From Carya illinoinensis (taxonomy: Eukaryota > Streptophyta > Magnoliopsida > Fagales > Juglandaceae): a stretch of DNA of 64,000 bases. Numbering within the stretch: the first letter of the stretch is position 1; each line of letters starts with the position of its first letter. Positions 11,019 to 23,910 of the stretch are shown here, piece after piece. The translations under genes and the position numbers were made by a program. Under the pieces are notes generated by a model that was not told the DNA's origin, made no database searches, and worked only from the letters and a program-made list of their open reading frames with translations. Location of the stretch: NCBI RefSeq assembly GCF_018687715.1, contig NC_056756.1, positions 1,922,001 through 1,986,000 on the forward strand, read 5' to 3'.

Positions 11019-12384
11019 AATGCTTAATTCTGAAAATTTTGTACTGACAAAAGAAAATTGTTAGTTTATCCTTTTAGCTAAACCAGATCATGGCATAGTA
11101 CTTGATAAAAAGGAAAGTACATTAACCTCAATCTAAAGATCTGAAAAACAGTAGAAGAAAAGAGACTCAAACAAGTTTATGTTAACCCTTATTTGTCAAA
11201 TTTTTTATACAAGGCGTTGGATGAAAACAGACTCAAAACATTATTTCTAAATTATCTGTCAAATTAAACTAAATGTATCTATTGAAACCAGGGTTGCACC
11301 TTGACATGTCAATTTCAAATTAAAATGAACAGGCCTTTTTGTCACAAAGGATTATGCTAATACCCTAGCCATGAGCGAAAAATAAAAATCACCAATGAAC
11401 TCTTTCCACTGGTTTTTATACTATACAAGTTCAACTTCACCAACCATAGTCATTATCATAAGATTTATATCAAGTCACTCAGCCGGTCCAACATAATTCC
11501 AGGCCTAACTACACCAAAAACAGGAGTGCAAGTGCTGGGGAATCCATTTCTAGAGTAAAATCAAGACCATCACCAAGCACCTCGTGTGGGGAATGGTGCT
11601 CAATTATATTTATATTACAGGTAAACAACAGCCAACACAAATAGACTATTTCCCATATTCCACAATCCAATTTCAGATCAAGTCCAATGGCAGCAAACCA
11701 CAATCCAATGGCATCAGACCACAATCAAACCCAGAAAATAAGTTTCGAAGGGCATACCAGAGTCTCTATTGTTGTCGTCGGTGGCACTATAACTTAAAAA
11801 AAAAAAAAACAAGGCACGGAAATGTTAAAATCCCACGTATAATCTTCGTACAAAATTATAATGCAGTACTCTGGTATATGATAACCTAAAAACAAAGCAC
11901 CATATATCATAACGCAAATTAAAGATATACCCACGGCGAAAACAGGTGACCTCACCAAAACAACAAAACAGAGGAGATTTAAACAGACGGCGGGAAGGAG
12001 TGGTGCCGGTGGAAACGTTTTCCCCAAATAGATTGCACGGCCACTGCAGACGAAGGGAATGAGTGGTGCCGGTGTGAACGTTTTCCCCAAAAAGATTGCA
12101 CAGGCACCGTAGACGGAGGGAATGAGGCGTTTTGTTGGGAAGGTTATAAACATATGAGAGAGACCAAATAATGGGGTTCGGTGGCACGGTTAGGGCACAT
12201 AATTTGCTCCTGAGATAAAGCAAATGGGGGAAAGAGAATATGAGAGAGGGAGGGAGGAAATCCAACAATCGGGTTCGGCGGCAGGGCTAGGGCACATTAT
12301 CTCTCTTCTGAGAGAGCAAATGGGTGAGAGAGAAAGAGAAACTGATAGAGGGAGGGGGGAACTCCAACAATCGGGCAATCGGGT
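11019..12384. other. MULE right subterminal region with short tandem duplications
   Basis: No recognised gene. Around 11990-12130 a block of about 63 bp containing GAGTGGTGCCGGTG and AACGTTTTCCCCAAA is present twice. Around 12180-12380 a block of about 100 bp containing AGGGCACATWAT, GAGAGGGAGGGRGG and TCCAACAATCGGG is present twice. These duplications account for the overlapping open frames there. Confidence 0.65.
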
Positions 12385-12487
12385 ATAACGCAGATACATG
12401 ATTGTAAAATAGAATACTTACGTGGTGAAATTTTATTGGGTGCCGTTTTTATTAGAAGATATGGCGTGCTTGCGGGAATGTTTTCTC
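12385..12487 (-). repeat. MULE right terminal inverted repeat
   Basis: Inverted, diverged copy of 6200-6305; it abuts the right 9-bp TSD directly. Confidence 0.7.
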
Positions 12488-12496
12488 TAATGTTAA
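12488..12496. repeat. MULE target site duplication, right copy
   Basis: TAATGTTAA, identical to 6191-6199. Confidence 0.85.
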
Positions 12497-14892
12497 TAAC
12501 AAAATAGATAAGTTACATACGAGATTTCTTTTTTTAAAATGGAACCTATTAATAAAAAATAATTTTTTTACACTATACTTTTTTTTATATAGGATCTACT
12601 TTTTTACAAAGACTTATATAGAGTTTGTCTATTTAATACTTATACAAATTATTTTTCTAAATAGAGTGGAAAAGGATGCACACTTTAGAATAAATTTTAT
12701 ATTATTTATTGTCTAATTAATATGGTTTAAATTCATTTGAATAGTTATAAAGTTTGTAAGATCTACTATTTATAAATATATTCCCTGTCTATATTTTCAG
12801 GTCAAAACTATCTGACCTTTGTCCTAATTAGAGTATAGGCGAGGGATGAAATTCACTCTCTCATTAACAAGAAAATTAATAAAAAAAAAATCATAATAAT
12901 AACCATAATCAACATACGGAACAAAATCATATTTTTTATAGTATAAATCATCAAAGAAAAAAAAAATCAAACATAAATGAACAAAACCATTTGGATATAG
13001 AAAAAAACTAACCCATGGGCAATGCTACCATTTAATATGCAAGCTCCAATGGCAGTGGGATGCTATCATTTCCATGCAAGAAGGCAAGAAAATTGAGAAC
13101 AGTGATAAGAAGAATAAAATGAAGAGATTAAGGAGAAGATGATAAGATAAGAAGAATAGAAGGCAGAAGCGTTGTGGAAAGAAGAGAGCAGAAGAGATAG
13201 AGGTGGCAAGAATAAAGAGAGGCGGTGAGTTAATAGAGAGATTAGGTTTAGGTTTTACTAATTTTTTTCTCAAAAATTATATATACAGTCACTTTTGTCT
13301 CACTCATATAATTCTAATAGATAGGCGGTCAAAAATTATAGTTTTTATTTTTTTTCTTATTTTGGATATACGGGTGGCTAGGTACATGCTGGGTGGGTAA
13401 ATTATAGTTTTTATTTTTTTTCTTATTTTGGATATACGGGTGGCTAGGTACATGCTGGGTGGGTTTTTATCATATTTGGATCCCGCCCCGTTCATTAACT
13501 TTTGTACCTCTCATTTACTTGCCGACCCAGATTAAATGCTATCTTAACAATTTTAAGATCATATTTAAAATAAATATAGACCAAATAAATGAAGAGTGAT
13601 TTTACCCCCCCCAAAAAAAAAAAATCATAATGTCATGTCTTATTTAACCAAGTTTACCATATTAAATATTTTTATTTTGCTGCAAACCCCATGATTTAGA
13701 CCAAGTTAAAAAAAGACAAGGGAATTTAGTGGAAGGGTTGGCCCTTCTCTGGACAGTCAAGGTTAGGGAACGTGTGGACTTTAAACTGAAACTGGTCCAC
13801 TGAAAGTCTGCTAAAAACGGCCTACTTGTTACTTCGTTCGAGCGAGTTTGAGCTCATTATTTTAGGAGTAATGGCCTTTTTCTATCCTAATTCCTAATCC
13901 AACAACCAACACTAATATAAAATTCAATCCGAACCAACGATGCAAAGTTTTTTTTTTTTTTCAAATTATTGGAAAAAGATTTTATTATATAATAAACTGA
14001 CAGATATTCATTACTGTCACCTCAATTGAAATTCAAAACAACAGAGCGAGGGAATAGTAACGATATGAAATAGATTATAATGGCAACATCAAAATACAAT
14101 AGGTTATAGATGTTCAAAGCAATGGTATTTTTGGAGCAAAGATTATAAAACTTTGGAAGAAAAATGCATTTTGAAAAAAATAATGTCACCGTACCCTTCC
14201 ATTTTACCTCCTTATTTTGACCGTTCGTACATTTAATTTTTTTTTTAAATTTATTTTTTTATTTACTAATTAAGAAAGTGACTATTAATATATAAAAAAT
14301 TCTATACTATACTTTCATCCCATTAAGTAAAATATGACACATTTATCACTATTGAATGATCATTTATTTGATACTTCTTTATTATACAATGATGATAAAT
14401 ATACTACATCTTATCTAATAAGATGATAATAGAATGAGAATTTAGTACATAAAATTACTCTGTATGTAGTGGTATTTTTTCACATTTTTAAAAAATATTA
14501 AAAAAATTAAATTTTGCCTAGGGACACTGCCGGACGGCATCATAGCGGCACTCTTTCGATTGAAAGGTACGCAGAAAAAAAAAATGTATCAAACGGACCT
14601 TAATTTCATTACATGTTGAATTTCTCACAATCCACAAGCCTAGAAATCAAACCACTTAAAAAAGAAACAGAGTCAGGAATTCAAACGGAGAAACCCAAAC
14701 AACTAGGACTAGGAAGTGGTTAAGGACACGTTCACTTCCAAACAAAAGTACATATTACTCACAAGGAGAAACAAACGAGAAGAAGAGAGGGATGGGAAAA
14801 GAACTTGACAATTGAAATAGATAGGGGAATTTGAATTATCTAAGTAGCGCGATCAATAGAACATCAACCCATTTTTGCTGCAATGTTTCTCA
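12497..14892. other. Intergenic AT-rich DNA
   Basis: No gene is recognised. A 66-bp unit is tandemly duplicated at about 13333-13464 (each copy contains GGATATACGGGTGGCTAGG). Long A and T runs are common. An island at 14519-14560 (GCCGGACGGCATCATAGCGG) is of unknown origin. Confidence 0.6.
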
Positions 14893-17176
14893 TCAGAAGC
14901 ACGCCTCCAAGAGGCAGCAACAGCACAAAGCAGCCAAACTGCAAGCAAAATTACATACCAAACCATGAAAAAAACCCACTAATCATTAGCACAGAGTACT
15001 TCGTCAATGCATAAATTAAATCGTATTTAAACAATCAAACCAAAAGAAACATAATAGCAAGGCCCCACGTATCTCTTCTCAAGGTTGGTTCAAACAATGG
15101 TAATTAATTATGAATTAATAAATGTAACTCAAGACATGAAGATCATTTTAACTTTTATCTTCAAGTTTGAAATGAGAATCCAACTAAATTATCTTTTTGG
15201 AAGCGTATCCATGGTAGTTTTATACCTACCAATGGAACCATAAATGAGAATCCGACTAAAACATCTTTTTGAAATAAACGGAACCATATCAACCTTCATA
15301 CTTTAAACACGCACCAAATCATTCCTTATCATTATATGAATAAATAAAAGCTGTGAAAAATATTGGAGGGTGCTGATCACCCCTCAAGGAGTGGCTAGGC
15401 GATCTGACCATCCCTCAATGAGTAGTTAGGGCGGAAAGGGTGACCAACCATCCCATTTTGGGGGTGACTGGCCGCCCTTGGGGTGTTTTTCAACACTATG
15501 TGACATGACTTTGTGAAATCCACCATTGGAGGTTGATCTCACCACCCATTGACTTGTCGGCCACCCTTAACCACTCATCTAAGCCCCGAGGGGTGGTTAG
15601 CCACCTTTTTCTTTTCAGAACCTGTTATTTTTGAAGAATTTCAGAAACCTGGCAATTACAGCATGTCTTTTATCCGGTTAGCCCCAAACTCATGTAATGC
15701 ATCCACATCACATGGATCACATAAATCATTGCCTTAAACAATAGGACGAAGCCCTTAGAAATTGTTTGCCTCGAATGCTCAAACTTTAGACTTGGGGAGC
15801 ATACACAAAAATTAAGCCTCTTTCCACTAGAGTCAACCCTAGGGGTTTATAAAAATCTGTTCTCTTCATTCTTATTTATCATTATTTTTACCTTTCAACA
15901 AGATTTAGTTGTGTGCGGATGCGTCTTTAGTGTATTTTGTGAGTATACGATAAAAAGATGATGTGTTAGACTTTTTTGTAAATGGTGTAAAGAATTAAAT
16001 TTAAACAATAAACTCAAACTATAAATGTCTAGAGGAAATTAATATGAGATTATTATGGCAACAGCAGCACTAACCCATTTAGATTAGTCAAATGAGGGTA
16101 GGAAGCACTTCATTAATCAGAATTAAAGAGTACCTAAAACAAACTAGCCAAAGACACGCGGATGGCAAGGTATTGAATTGAGAGACTATCCGTAAAATAT
16201 GAGTGTGTTTTAAAAGATATGTGTTCACATAGGACACTTACAACTATTCTTTTCTAAATCCTGAATAAGAAAAAACAAATGGGATTTTGAAATGGTTGGG
16301 CAATGTCACAATAGCATAATGCAACTTGAGCTTTTCCACTAGATAGTATAAAAAGGAAGTAATTATTTAGTTATAAAACGTTGCCTAACATTTACAAACG
16401 CAATTAATTTGAAATTGGATGTCATCTTTTATGAGCGGATCTTCACAGACTCCCGCAATATTTTATATCATGGGATTCTGCCAATATCAGTGGGGACCTT
16501 CAATTTATTTTAATTTTTGAAAGAATAAAACGAAAAGGTAATCGAATTGAATTACTAAAACACCCTTCTCGAATTTGAAAAAAAAAGAAAAAAAAGAAAA
16601 AAAAAAAAGGAAGATAACCCAACTACAAAGTAACCAAACAGCTAATGTGAACCCCATCGTCTTCGACGGTTTGACCGTCGTCCAGTTGACTCGTTCTTAA
16701 CCGGGACAAGAACCCAGATCGACTCGGATCTGAGTCAGAAAGACAGTGAAGAAATAGAGAGAAATGGGAGGCGAGGACGTACCAGCCTTCCATGAGGCCA
16801 CTGCTGCCTTGTTGCTGTTGATGCGGGGGAGGCTGCCCGTACTGAGGGGCATAGGGTGGAGGATATGCCTGCTGAGGAGGATAACCCTGTGGTGGATATC
16901 CCTGTGCTGGATAGCCCGGCGGCGGATACGCGTCCTTAGGATATCCTTCCGGCGGATAACCTATTATATTAACAGACAAAGAAAACAAAATCACAGATCC
17001 ATGATCAGATCCAACAAAACGAATGCGGAAAAACAAAAACCAAAAAAGAGAATTGCAATTATTCGAACAGAAAATCACAAAGAAAAGAAAGAGAGGCAGG
17101 GAGGGAAATACAGTATTCACTGACCTTGAGGGGGAGGGACACCAACAGGTGGCTGATTCTGGTTGTGATAGCTCAT
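14893..17176 (-). CDS. WIH2: Cysteine-rich transmembrane module protein, WIH/CYSTM type
   Basis: Three exons, read from high to low: 17176-17125, 16960-16783 and 14938-14893, all GT-AG with matching phases. The predicted protein is about 91 residues. Exon 1 reads MSYHNQNQPPVGVPPPQ. Exon 2 is a proline/tyrosine repeat region (GYPPEGYPKDAYPPPGYP, later QYGQPPPHQQQQGSS). Exon 3 completes the C-terminal CYSTM module EGCLAALCCCCLLEACF before TGA. Members are small tail-anchored membrane proteins linked to stress tolerance; the WIH pair is tied to sporogenous cell formation in Arabidopsis. The Cys cluster is where palmitoylation or dimerisation is proposed. Intron 2 is long (1.84 kb) and carries a GC-rich repeat. 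The gene appears intact. The paralogue name is by resemblance. Confidence 0.88.
15365..15615. repeat. GC-rich inverted-repeat element in CYSTM intron 2
   Basis: Repeated and inverted variants of GGGGTGGTTAGCCACC and GTGACTGGCCGCCCTTGGGGTG occur several times, flanked by AT-rich DNA. This looks like a decayed non-autonomous transposon. No target duplication was found. Confidence 0.5.
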
Positions 17177-20100
17177 ACTTTAGTTTGCTTGATGGTTTGG
17201 TCTTGGAATGTGAGATCTCCTTCCTATATCAAAGAGAAATCTCTCTACCCCAAACAGAGTTAAAAGGTGGGCGTAAACGGGAATATAGAAAAGTTGGTCT
17301 TCTTATATTTTGTTACAAGTTTTCTTTTTCTCTTTTTCAATCATTTTCTTTGATAGTTTATCTAATTTATATAGTATATAGATGATAAGGAAAATAATTT
17401 AATTAGTTTAAAATAAATATTTAAATATTAAATTTATCTTTTTTCTAAAATAATATACGAAATTTATACACTTAAATTATAAATATTATTTCTTATATTT
17501 TAAATTATCGATTCTTTCTTTATTTTATTTTTTTATTTTTAAAAATATACTCATCTTCTCCGACTATTAATGAATTTTGCAATATCCACCTATCTTCCAA
17601 TTTTTATACCATCCCTTATTTATTAGCGTGGTTGTAAATTTGTAATGTCTCCATCAATGGTACCTTTATTATTATTTTTAAATGAAAAAATGTCATTATA
17701 AAAAATATAAAAATGATATGAAAAGAAAAGGAGATAATAATAAATAATGATTGTTTAAATGTAGATAATCATTACAGCACAGAATGTATTTTACATTTAC
17801 TATACATAATTTCTGATGGATATATTTTTTAAATTCTTGTTAGCCATATTAAATACAAATTAATTACCATTGTGATACTATTCAATTGTAAAATTAAAAT
17901 GATAAATAAGTCCAAAATTACTTAATAATTATTTATAAATTTGAATAACTTAGTTAACGACAGATTGACACCTAATACTATCCGTTGGGAATAGGTATTG
18001 ATTCTTTCAAAGTCTTTGTTTAGTTGACGGGGGATTAATGCTTTCTCTTTCTTTTGTAATTTTTTCAAATCGGAAGACGGAAATGCTAATACGTAAGACT
18101 TCCTTGCGTATGGGGTCGAACGAAAACCATCCCCATAACTTCTTGGAATGACAACCAAGAATAAGTCCGTCCACGTCACCCATTAAATACTATTAAAATT
18201 AAGTTATTGTATTCTCGAGTTTTGTTATACGAGCAGAGTAGCACGAGACCGTCTCCCGATAATAACAAATAAAAAAATTTTATTGAGTTGTTTTTGTATA
18301 TTTTTTATTAATTTTATTTATGTAATTAATTATAACAGTTATTTTATATTAAAAAAATGATAAAATTAATCATATTAATATATAAAAATAATTATATATA
18401 TAATTTTTGCATTAATAGATAGCGAGCTTGTAATCTTTTATAAAATATTTTTAAGCATTGACTCATCCTCAATTTTGTGTTTTAAGGAGGGGAGGTACAC
18501 ATGGACAGGTACAACTAACAACTCGTGGCACGTGCATTATTTGTGGGTGTGACTCAATTTGATTTTTTCTTGTCCTGAGATCCGAAAAGCCAAATGGAAG
18601 AGGTTGACGTGGTAAACCAAATTGAAGGTGGGTTTTACTGTCGCAGATTGGCTTTCATCGTACACACATGTACAGTGCAATGCCGGCGGCATGTTCTGGA
18701 ATCTGCGCATTGCAAAATTAGTTTTTTTTTTTTTTTTAATATTACGAGAAAAAAAATTGAAAGTTTTATTAAAATATAATTTTCTAATATAATTATTATT
18801 TTTAAATTTAAAAAAATAAATTATTTATTATATTTTATATAAATGTAGGAGATTAACAACTTCCTAAGTCATGGAATAAATTGATTAAATTCGTATCATA
18901 AACAATCGAATCTCGACAATTTACATATTCTATTAAATTTTGAGGTTCATATTCAATTAAATGTCCAAGTGCTACAAAAAGCATATACATGGGCATTCAA
19001 CCAACAACTTGTTTCAACCGACTGGCCCAAGGAGACGCACTACATCCTCGTGACCGCGTCTAATGGACGCAGAAGATTCTTTGGAAGACACATAGTCACA
19101 AACACACGCCTCTTCTTTTTCATTCAAAACAAGTACACACTAATACAGAGTCTACCGGACTCGGACACTGAGACTCGTAGAGTCAGACGGCTGTCGGAGG
19201 AGGTCAATTCCAAGTTTATTTGCTTTGGGGGATGCTGTTTATCTCATTTTATTTTATTATAATATTTTTTTAAAAATTTTTTTACATAAAATATAATAAA
19301 TAATTTAATTTTTATAAATTTCTATCTAATTTTTTCAAATTTTAAAATAATAATAACAAGATTTTATTTAACTTTTATCTTTTATATAAAACCATCTCAA
19401 AACATCTTCATTGACTTAGTTAAATTCATTTTTAAATTTGACCAATATCAATACTTATCTTCTTTTACTTATTCCATCTAAATTCAATCTCTACTTTAAA
19501 TTATCTATTTATTTTCTATATAATAATAAAATATAATTAAATTAATAATTTTTTATTTTATTTATTTTATCACATTTTGTAATTCTACCAATTAAATATT
19601 AATAATAATTATATTTTAATTAAATTAGTATTAAAAAATATTATTAAATGTTAATAATAATTATATTATATTAAATTAATATTAAAAGAGTATTATTAAA
19701 TGTTAATAATAATTCTATTATATTAAATTAATTATATTATTAAATGTTAATAGTAATTATATCCTAATTAAATTAATATTAAAAAAGTATTATTAAATGT
19801 TAATAATAATTATATTTTAATTAAATTAATATTAAAAAATATTATTAAATGTTAATAATAATTATATTCTAAATATTAAATGTTAATTATATTCTAATTA
19901 ATTTAATTTATTTATTTAAAATGAAAAATTAATGTTTTAATATTTGATAAATTAATAATAATCTTATATTTTTAATCAATCACAAAAATCTAAATTATTT
20001 TAAATTTATTCAATTCAATGCGAAGGACTTTTAGGCTAAATTATATAAAATTTAGCAATCATCTCATTTGGCCCCAACGAGGATGCTCTCATCTCCTCTC

Positions 20101-20592
20101 ATCCAAACCGGGCCACTCCACACCCACAGCTTCACCGGCGTCGACTATCTGCGTTTCCAGCTCTCCCGCTCTCTCTCTCTCTCTCTCTCTCTCTCCGTCT
20201 ATGTTTAAGCATTTCTTCCGTCTTCCGTTCTCTCTCTCACCCTCCGGTTCACCGTTCATGGCTTTTGCCTCTCCTTAGTAGCGCTTGTCACATTCTCTGG
20301 CCTAAGCCATTGCATCGTTATCAGAGATCTCGTTCTCGTGTTATTTTACGTATATGTCCTGTTTGGTCCCGAGAGAACTGAGGAACAGGAAAATAAAGGA
20401 GAGGGAAAACACTTCTAGAAATATGATTGCCGAGCTTTGTTAGAGAAAGAAACAGAGAAGAAAGTTGTGAAATTTTTTGGATCCTAAAATGCTAGGTTGC
20501 CACTTGAATGCTATACTTTATTATCTGTCATTTTGATGTATCTATTGTTTAACGCTTCCAAAACTATTGTCCTGTTAATTTCGTCTACATGA
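17177..20592. other. Intergenic AT-rich DNA with minisatellite and MITE
   Basis: No gene recognised. 17177-17260 is the leader and promoter side of the CYSTM gene. It includes a MITE-like block near 19225-19415, an AT-rich minisatellite at about 19560-19890 and a CT run at 20162-20193. An open frame at 18969-19262 has no recognisable domain. Confidence 0.6.
19560..19890. repeat. AT-rich minisatellite, about 60-bp unit
   Basis: The core TATTATTAAATGTTAATAAT followed by an ATTATATTTTAATTAAATTA-like stretch recurs about five times with small length changes. Confidence 0.75.
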
Positions 20593-21601
20593 ATGTCTCA
20601 ATTTCAGCAGAAGTGCTGCAAAACGATTGCTAAACTAGGTTTATTTCTGGGATTCCAGCACTACCTAGTAACGCTTGGAACCACTTTCCTCTTTGTTGCT
20701 GGTATAAACACACTCTTCCAGACATGGTTCGGGACTCGGCTGCCAGTGGCGATGGAGGCTTCTTACGCTCTCATTATCCCCATTATTTCTTTCAACCTGT
20801 CAAGGAGGTTCAGTGTATACATAGATCCCCATCAGGTTGGATTTCACATTTTGTTATTGCCCTTCCCATTTCTTAGAACTCTGTCCGGTTCAAGGACTGA
20901 ATGAGTAGATGGTTAAAAGAAAACGCTTAAAAGGGCTCTGTTCCTTTGGGATCTGAGTTTGCTATTCTTGATTAGGAATGTCTAATTAGGAAGAAAAAAA
21001 AAAAAAACAGGAAACACATTCTCTGGGTGAGAGAAGTGAAAATTTGTATTTAATTTGTATTTTCCTCCTTGTGGAGTTTCTACCGACCAAAAATGAAATT
21101 CTCTGACAGGCACCAGCTAGTTCAAAATTTGTCTAGATAAATTGCCTATCCCAAAACTGATGTTCTCTAGCAGGCCTTGACTGGTTCCGGATTGATCTAT
21201 TTTGGTTGACTTGTTTCGTTTATTCTAATAAATTCTTTGACTAACCTATACTGATATGAGTTTTACATAGAAACTGCGTGTGTAGTTCCCCAGTATTGAT
21301 TTATTCTACACAAGCACTTGTATTAATGCAGCAGCTCCACTTATATCAGTAAATTTCTTTTACAAATGATTTTTCCTTTTCACTATCAGGCATAATGCAT
21401 TGAAGTGGGAGAATTGATAACATTTTTACATATATCAGTCTTCTAATGAAAATGACATTTCTTTTTCATTGATGCTTGTAGCTGGCAAGCTGTATTAACA
21501 TTGAAATTATTATAAAGGGGAAGAACTTCTCAAACTCAAGGAATATGGGATCCTATTTTCTACCTTCGTATATTCAATGCAATTCAGTGTGTTACAATTA
21601 T

Positions 21602-21920
21602 TGAAGATAAACAGAGCAACGTATCTATTGAAGACAAACAGGGCAAGGTGCCCAACGACTAGTCCATGTACATATGGAAAGATTACAAGCAACGGCTACT
21701 AACCATAACTATCTACCGCAAGCTCTCAACACTCCCAACGGCCATCTCAATCTCATTTTAGGAAATTTTTTTTTTTTCTTTCCATAATAGAGAAAAATAT
21801 ATTTTTCTATGTAATATTTTCTTGATCTCGGTAATGTATATATAAGAAAGAGGACTCTCAATACACTCTCACGTTGAGTGAGAATTTTCTCCAAACACCT
21901 TAAGTGCAATCTTCTTTATA
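21602..21920 (+). repeat. Copia 5' LTR (21.6-kb element)
   Basis: Starts TGAAGATAAAC; it contains the TATATATAAGAAAGAGGA promoter-like block at 21836-21853. The 3' border is set by the following primer-site-like sequence and is approximate. Confidence 0.75.
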
Positions 21921-21962
21921 GTATCAAGAACCTAAGTGAGAGTAAGAGAGTCTTCTCCATCG

Positions 21963-23910
21963 ATGGCCTCCATCTCCCTTTCAGTAAACAACTTTGTTAC
22001 ACTGAAATTAACACAGGGGAACTACCCCTTATGGAAGGAACAGATTATGGCCTTGGACCTTCTCTCCCATCTCACGGAAGCCAACCCACCCCCCCAACCA
22101 GATGAGACCCACGACAAAGAGGTGAGTGAGACTTACCTCCAATGGCGGAAAAATGATCGACTCCTCTGTGGGTGGATCCTTGGCACTCTTTCTAAAGAAT
22201 CTCTCAGCTTGGTGGTTGGGATGGACACGACATATCAAGTATGGCAATCTCTTTAAGCTGCTTACGCCCAAAATTCCCAAGAACGAGAATTTCAACTAAA
22301 CCAGCAGCTGTCCTACATGCGGAAGGACTCTTCCACTCCATTGGTTGATCATCTTCGAATCTTCAAAGGAATTTGTGACAACCTTGCTGCAATCGGCCGA
22401 CCGGTGAGTGACAAGATGCGGGTGTTTTCTCTTCTCAATAGTCTCGGCCCCAAGTACGAGACTTTTACAACCACCATGTTGAAACCTCCTATGCCGACAT
22501 ACGGTGAACTGGTGCCGCTCCTCCAAGGGTTTGAGATGAGGACGCAACTGCATGAACAACTCTCCCCTCAGCCAGTTGCCTTCTATGGCCACAAAGGGTC
22601 TCAACCCTTCTCCAAAACACGGGAACGTGGGTTCCAGAAATCCTTTAATTCCAAGGGTCGTGGGTTCCCACCAGCTAACCATGCCCCACGGTCCAATGGC
22701 CCTAAAACTCATCCTGAAGGATCAAATAATAATTCTTACATAGGGACTGGACGTGATTCAACCCGTTCCGAGGTGTGTCAAATTTGCGGCAAACATGGTC
22801 ATATCGCTTTAAAGTGTTGGGAACGATTCAACCATAGTTTGCAACCAGACGATATCCCATAGGCTTTAGCTGCAATGACCCTCAATGATCCATCCAATGA
22901 TGCTGAATGGACTGCCGATACGGGTGCTTCTGCTCATATGACAGGTAACTCAGGTATACTTAATAATCTTCGTCGCTACCTTGGACATGATGCCGTAATT
23001 ATTGGTGATGGTAATCTTCATGAAATTACTCATATTGGTGATACTTTTATTGGCAATGGTGATTCTTGTATTATGCTTAAAGATGTTCTACTTGTCCCGA
23101 ATTTAGCAAAAAATCTTTTGTCTATTAGTCAATTAACACCTGATTATCCTTATTCTTATGAATTTTATGGTCTTGATTTTTCTATTAAGGAACGAGCAAC
23201 CAACCGCACATTGTTGACGGGATATTGGAAGGGTAATCTCTACATCTTGACCCCACCTACTGAAGCACACTTCTCCATCCATTTTCGATCGGTTCCCGAA
23301 GAAGTGTGGCATCAACGGCTGGGACATCTCCAAGCCTCTACTGTTCAATTTTTACGTACTAAAGGTTTTATTAATATTTTAGGTCAAAATAAAGGTACCT
23401 TCCTATGTGAGAGTTGCCAATTGGGAAAAATGAGTAAACTTCCTTTTTTACCTTCTACTAGTACTACTCATGGTATTTTTGATAAACTTTATTGTGACTT
23501 ATGGGGTCCTGCACCCGTTTTATCTGTTGGTAAATTTCAATTTTATGCTTGTATTGTTGATGCTTTTTCTAAATATATGTGGTTTATTTCTTTAAGAAAA
23601 AAATCTGATTTTTTAATGCATTCTTACTCTTTGAAAATTTGTTGATCGTCAATTTAATAAGAAAATTAAAATTTTTCAAACTGATGGTGGTGGTGAATTC
23701 GCCGGTAATGATTTTAACTTGCATCTTCAAAGACAAGGTATTCTTCATCATTACTCTTGCCCACATACACCTGAACAAAATGGTTCCGTTGAACGTCGTC
23801 ATCGTACAATCCGTGAATTAGGTATGACTATACTTTTTCATAGTGGTGTACCCAAACGTTTTTGGGTTGAAGCTTTTTCTACAGCTGTTTTCTTAATTAA
23901 TCGAAGATAA
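21963..23910 (+). pseudogene. Copia gag-protease-integrase remnant
   Basis: Frame pieces are 21963-22256 (gag start, MASISLSVNNFVTLKLTQGN, stop at 22254-22256), 22317-22862 (gag, CCHC knuckle CQICGKHGHIALKC, stop at 22860-22862), 22875-23645 (protease WTADTGASAHMTG, pre-integrase EVWHQRLGHLQ and CESCQLGKM, integrase CDLWGPAPV) and, after a frameshift near 23640, TPEQNGSVERRHR and FWVEAFSTAVFLINR. Coding stops at the 3' LTR. The order gag-PR-IN is copia type. It cannot transpose by itself. Confidence 0.87.

Larger units (their letters stand above)
6200..12487 (+). mobile_element. Mutator-like element (MULE, FAR1 type) with 9-bp TSD and diverged TIRs
   Basis: A perfect 9-bp direct repeat TAATGTTAA stands at 6191-6199 and 12488-12496, the TSD length of Mutator elements. 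The about 100 bp inside each end are related as inverted repeats (shared blocks CACGCC, AACGGCA, CACGT and CTGC in the same order), roughly 60-65% alike by eye. Inside are a FAR1/FHY3-type transposase (plus strand) and a GRF zinc-finger ORF (minus strand), a gene pair I know from plant MULEs. Both ORFs are broken. Length is about 6.29 kb. It inserted just upstream of the TRB1-like gene. Confidence 0.88.

Noticed and set aside
11794..12399. Overlapping minus-strand open frames near the MULE right end
   Set aside because: They arise from tandemly duplicated subterminal repeats and show no protein family.
16764..17123. Open frame antisense to the CYSTM gene
   Set aside because: It is the complement of the proline/tyrosine repeat exon and its intron; codon pattern follows the real gene on the other strand.
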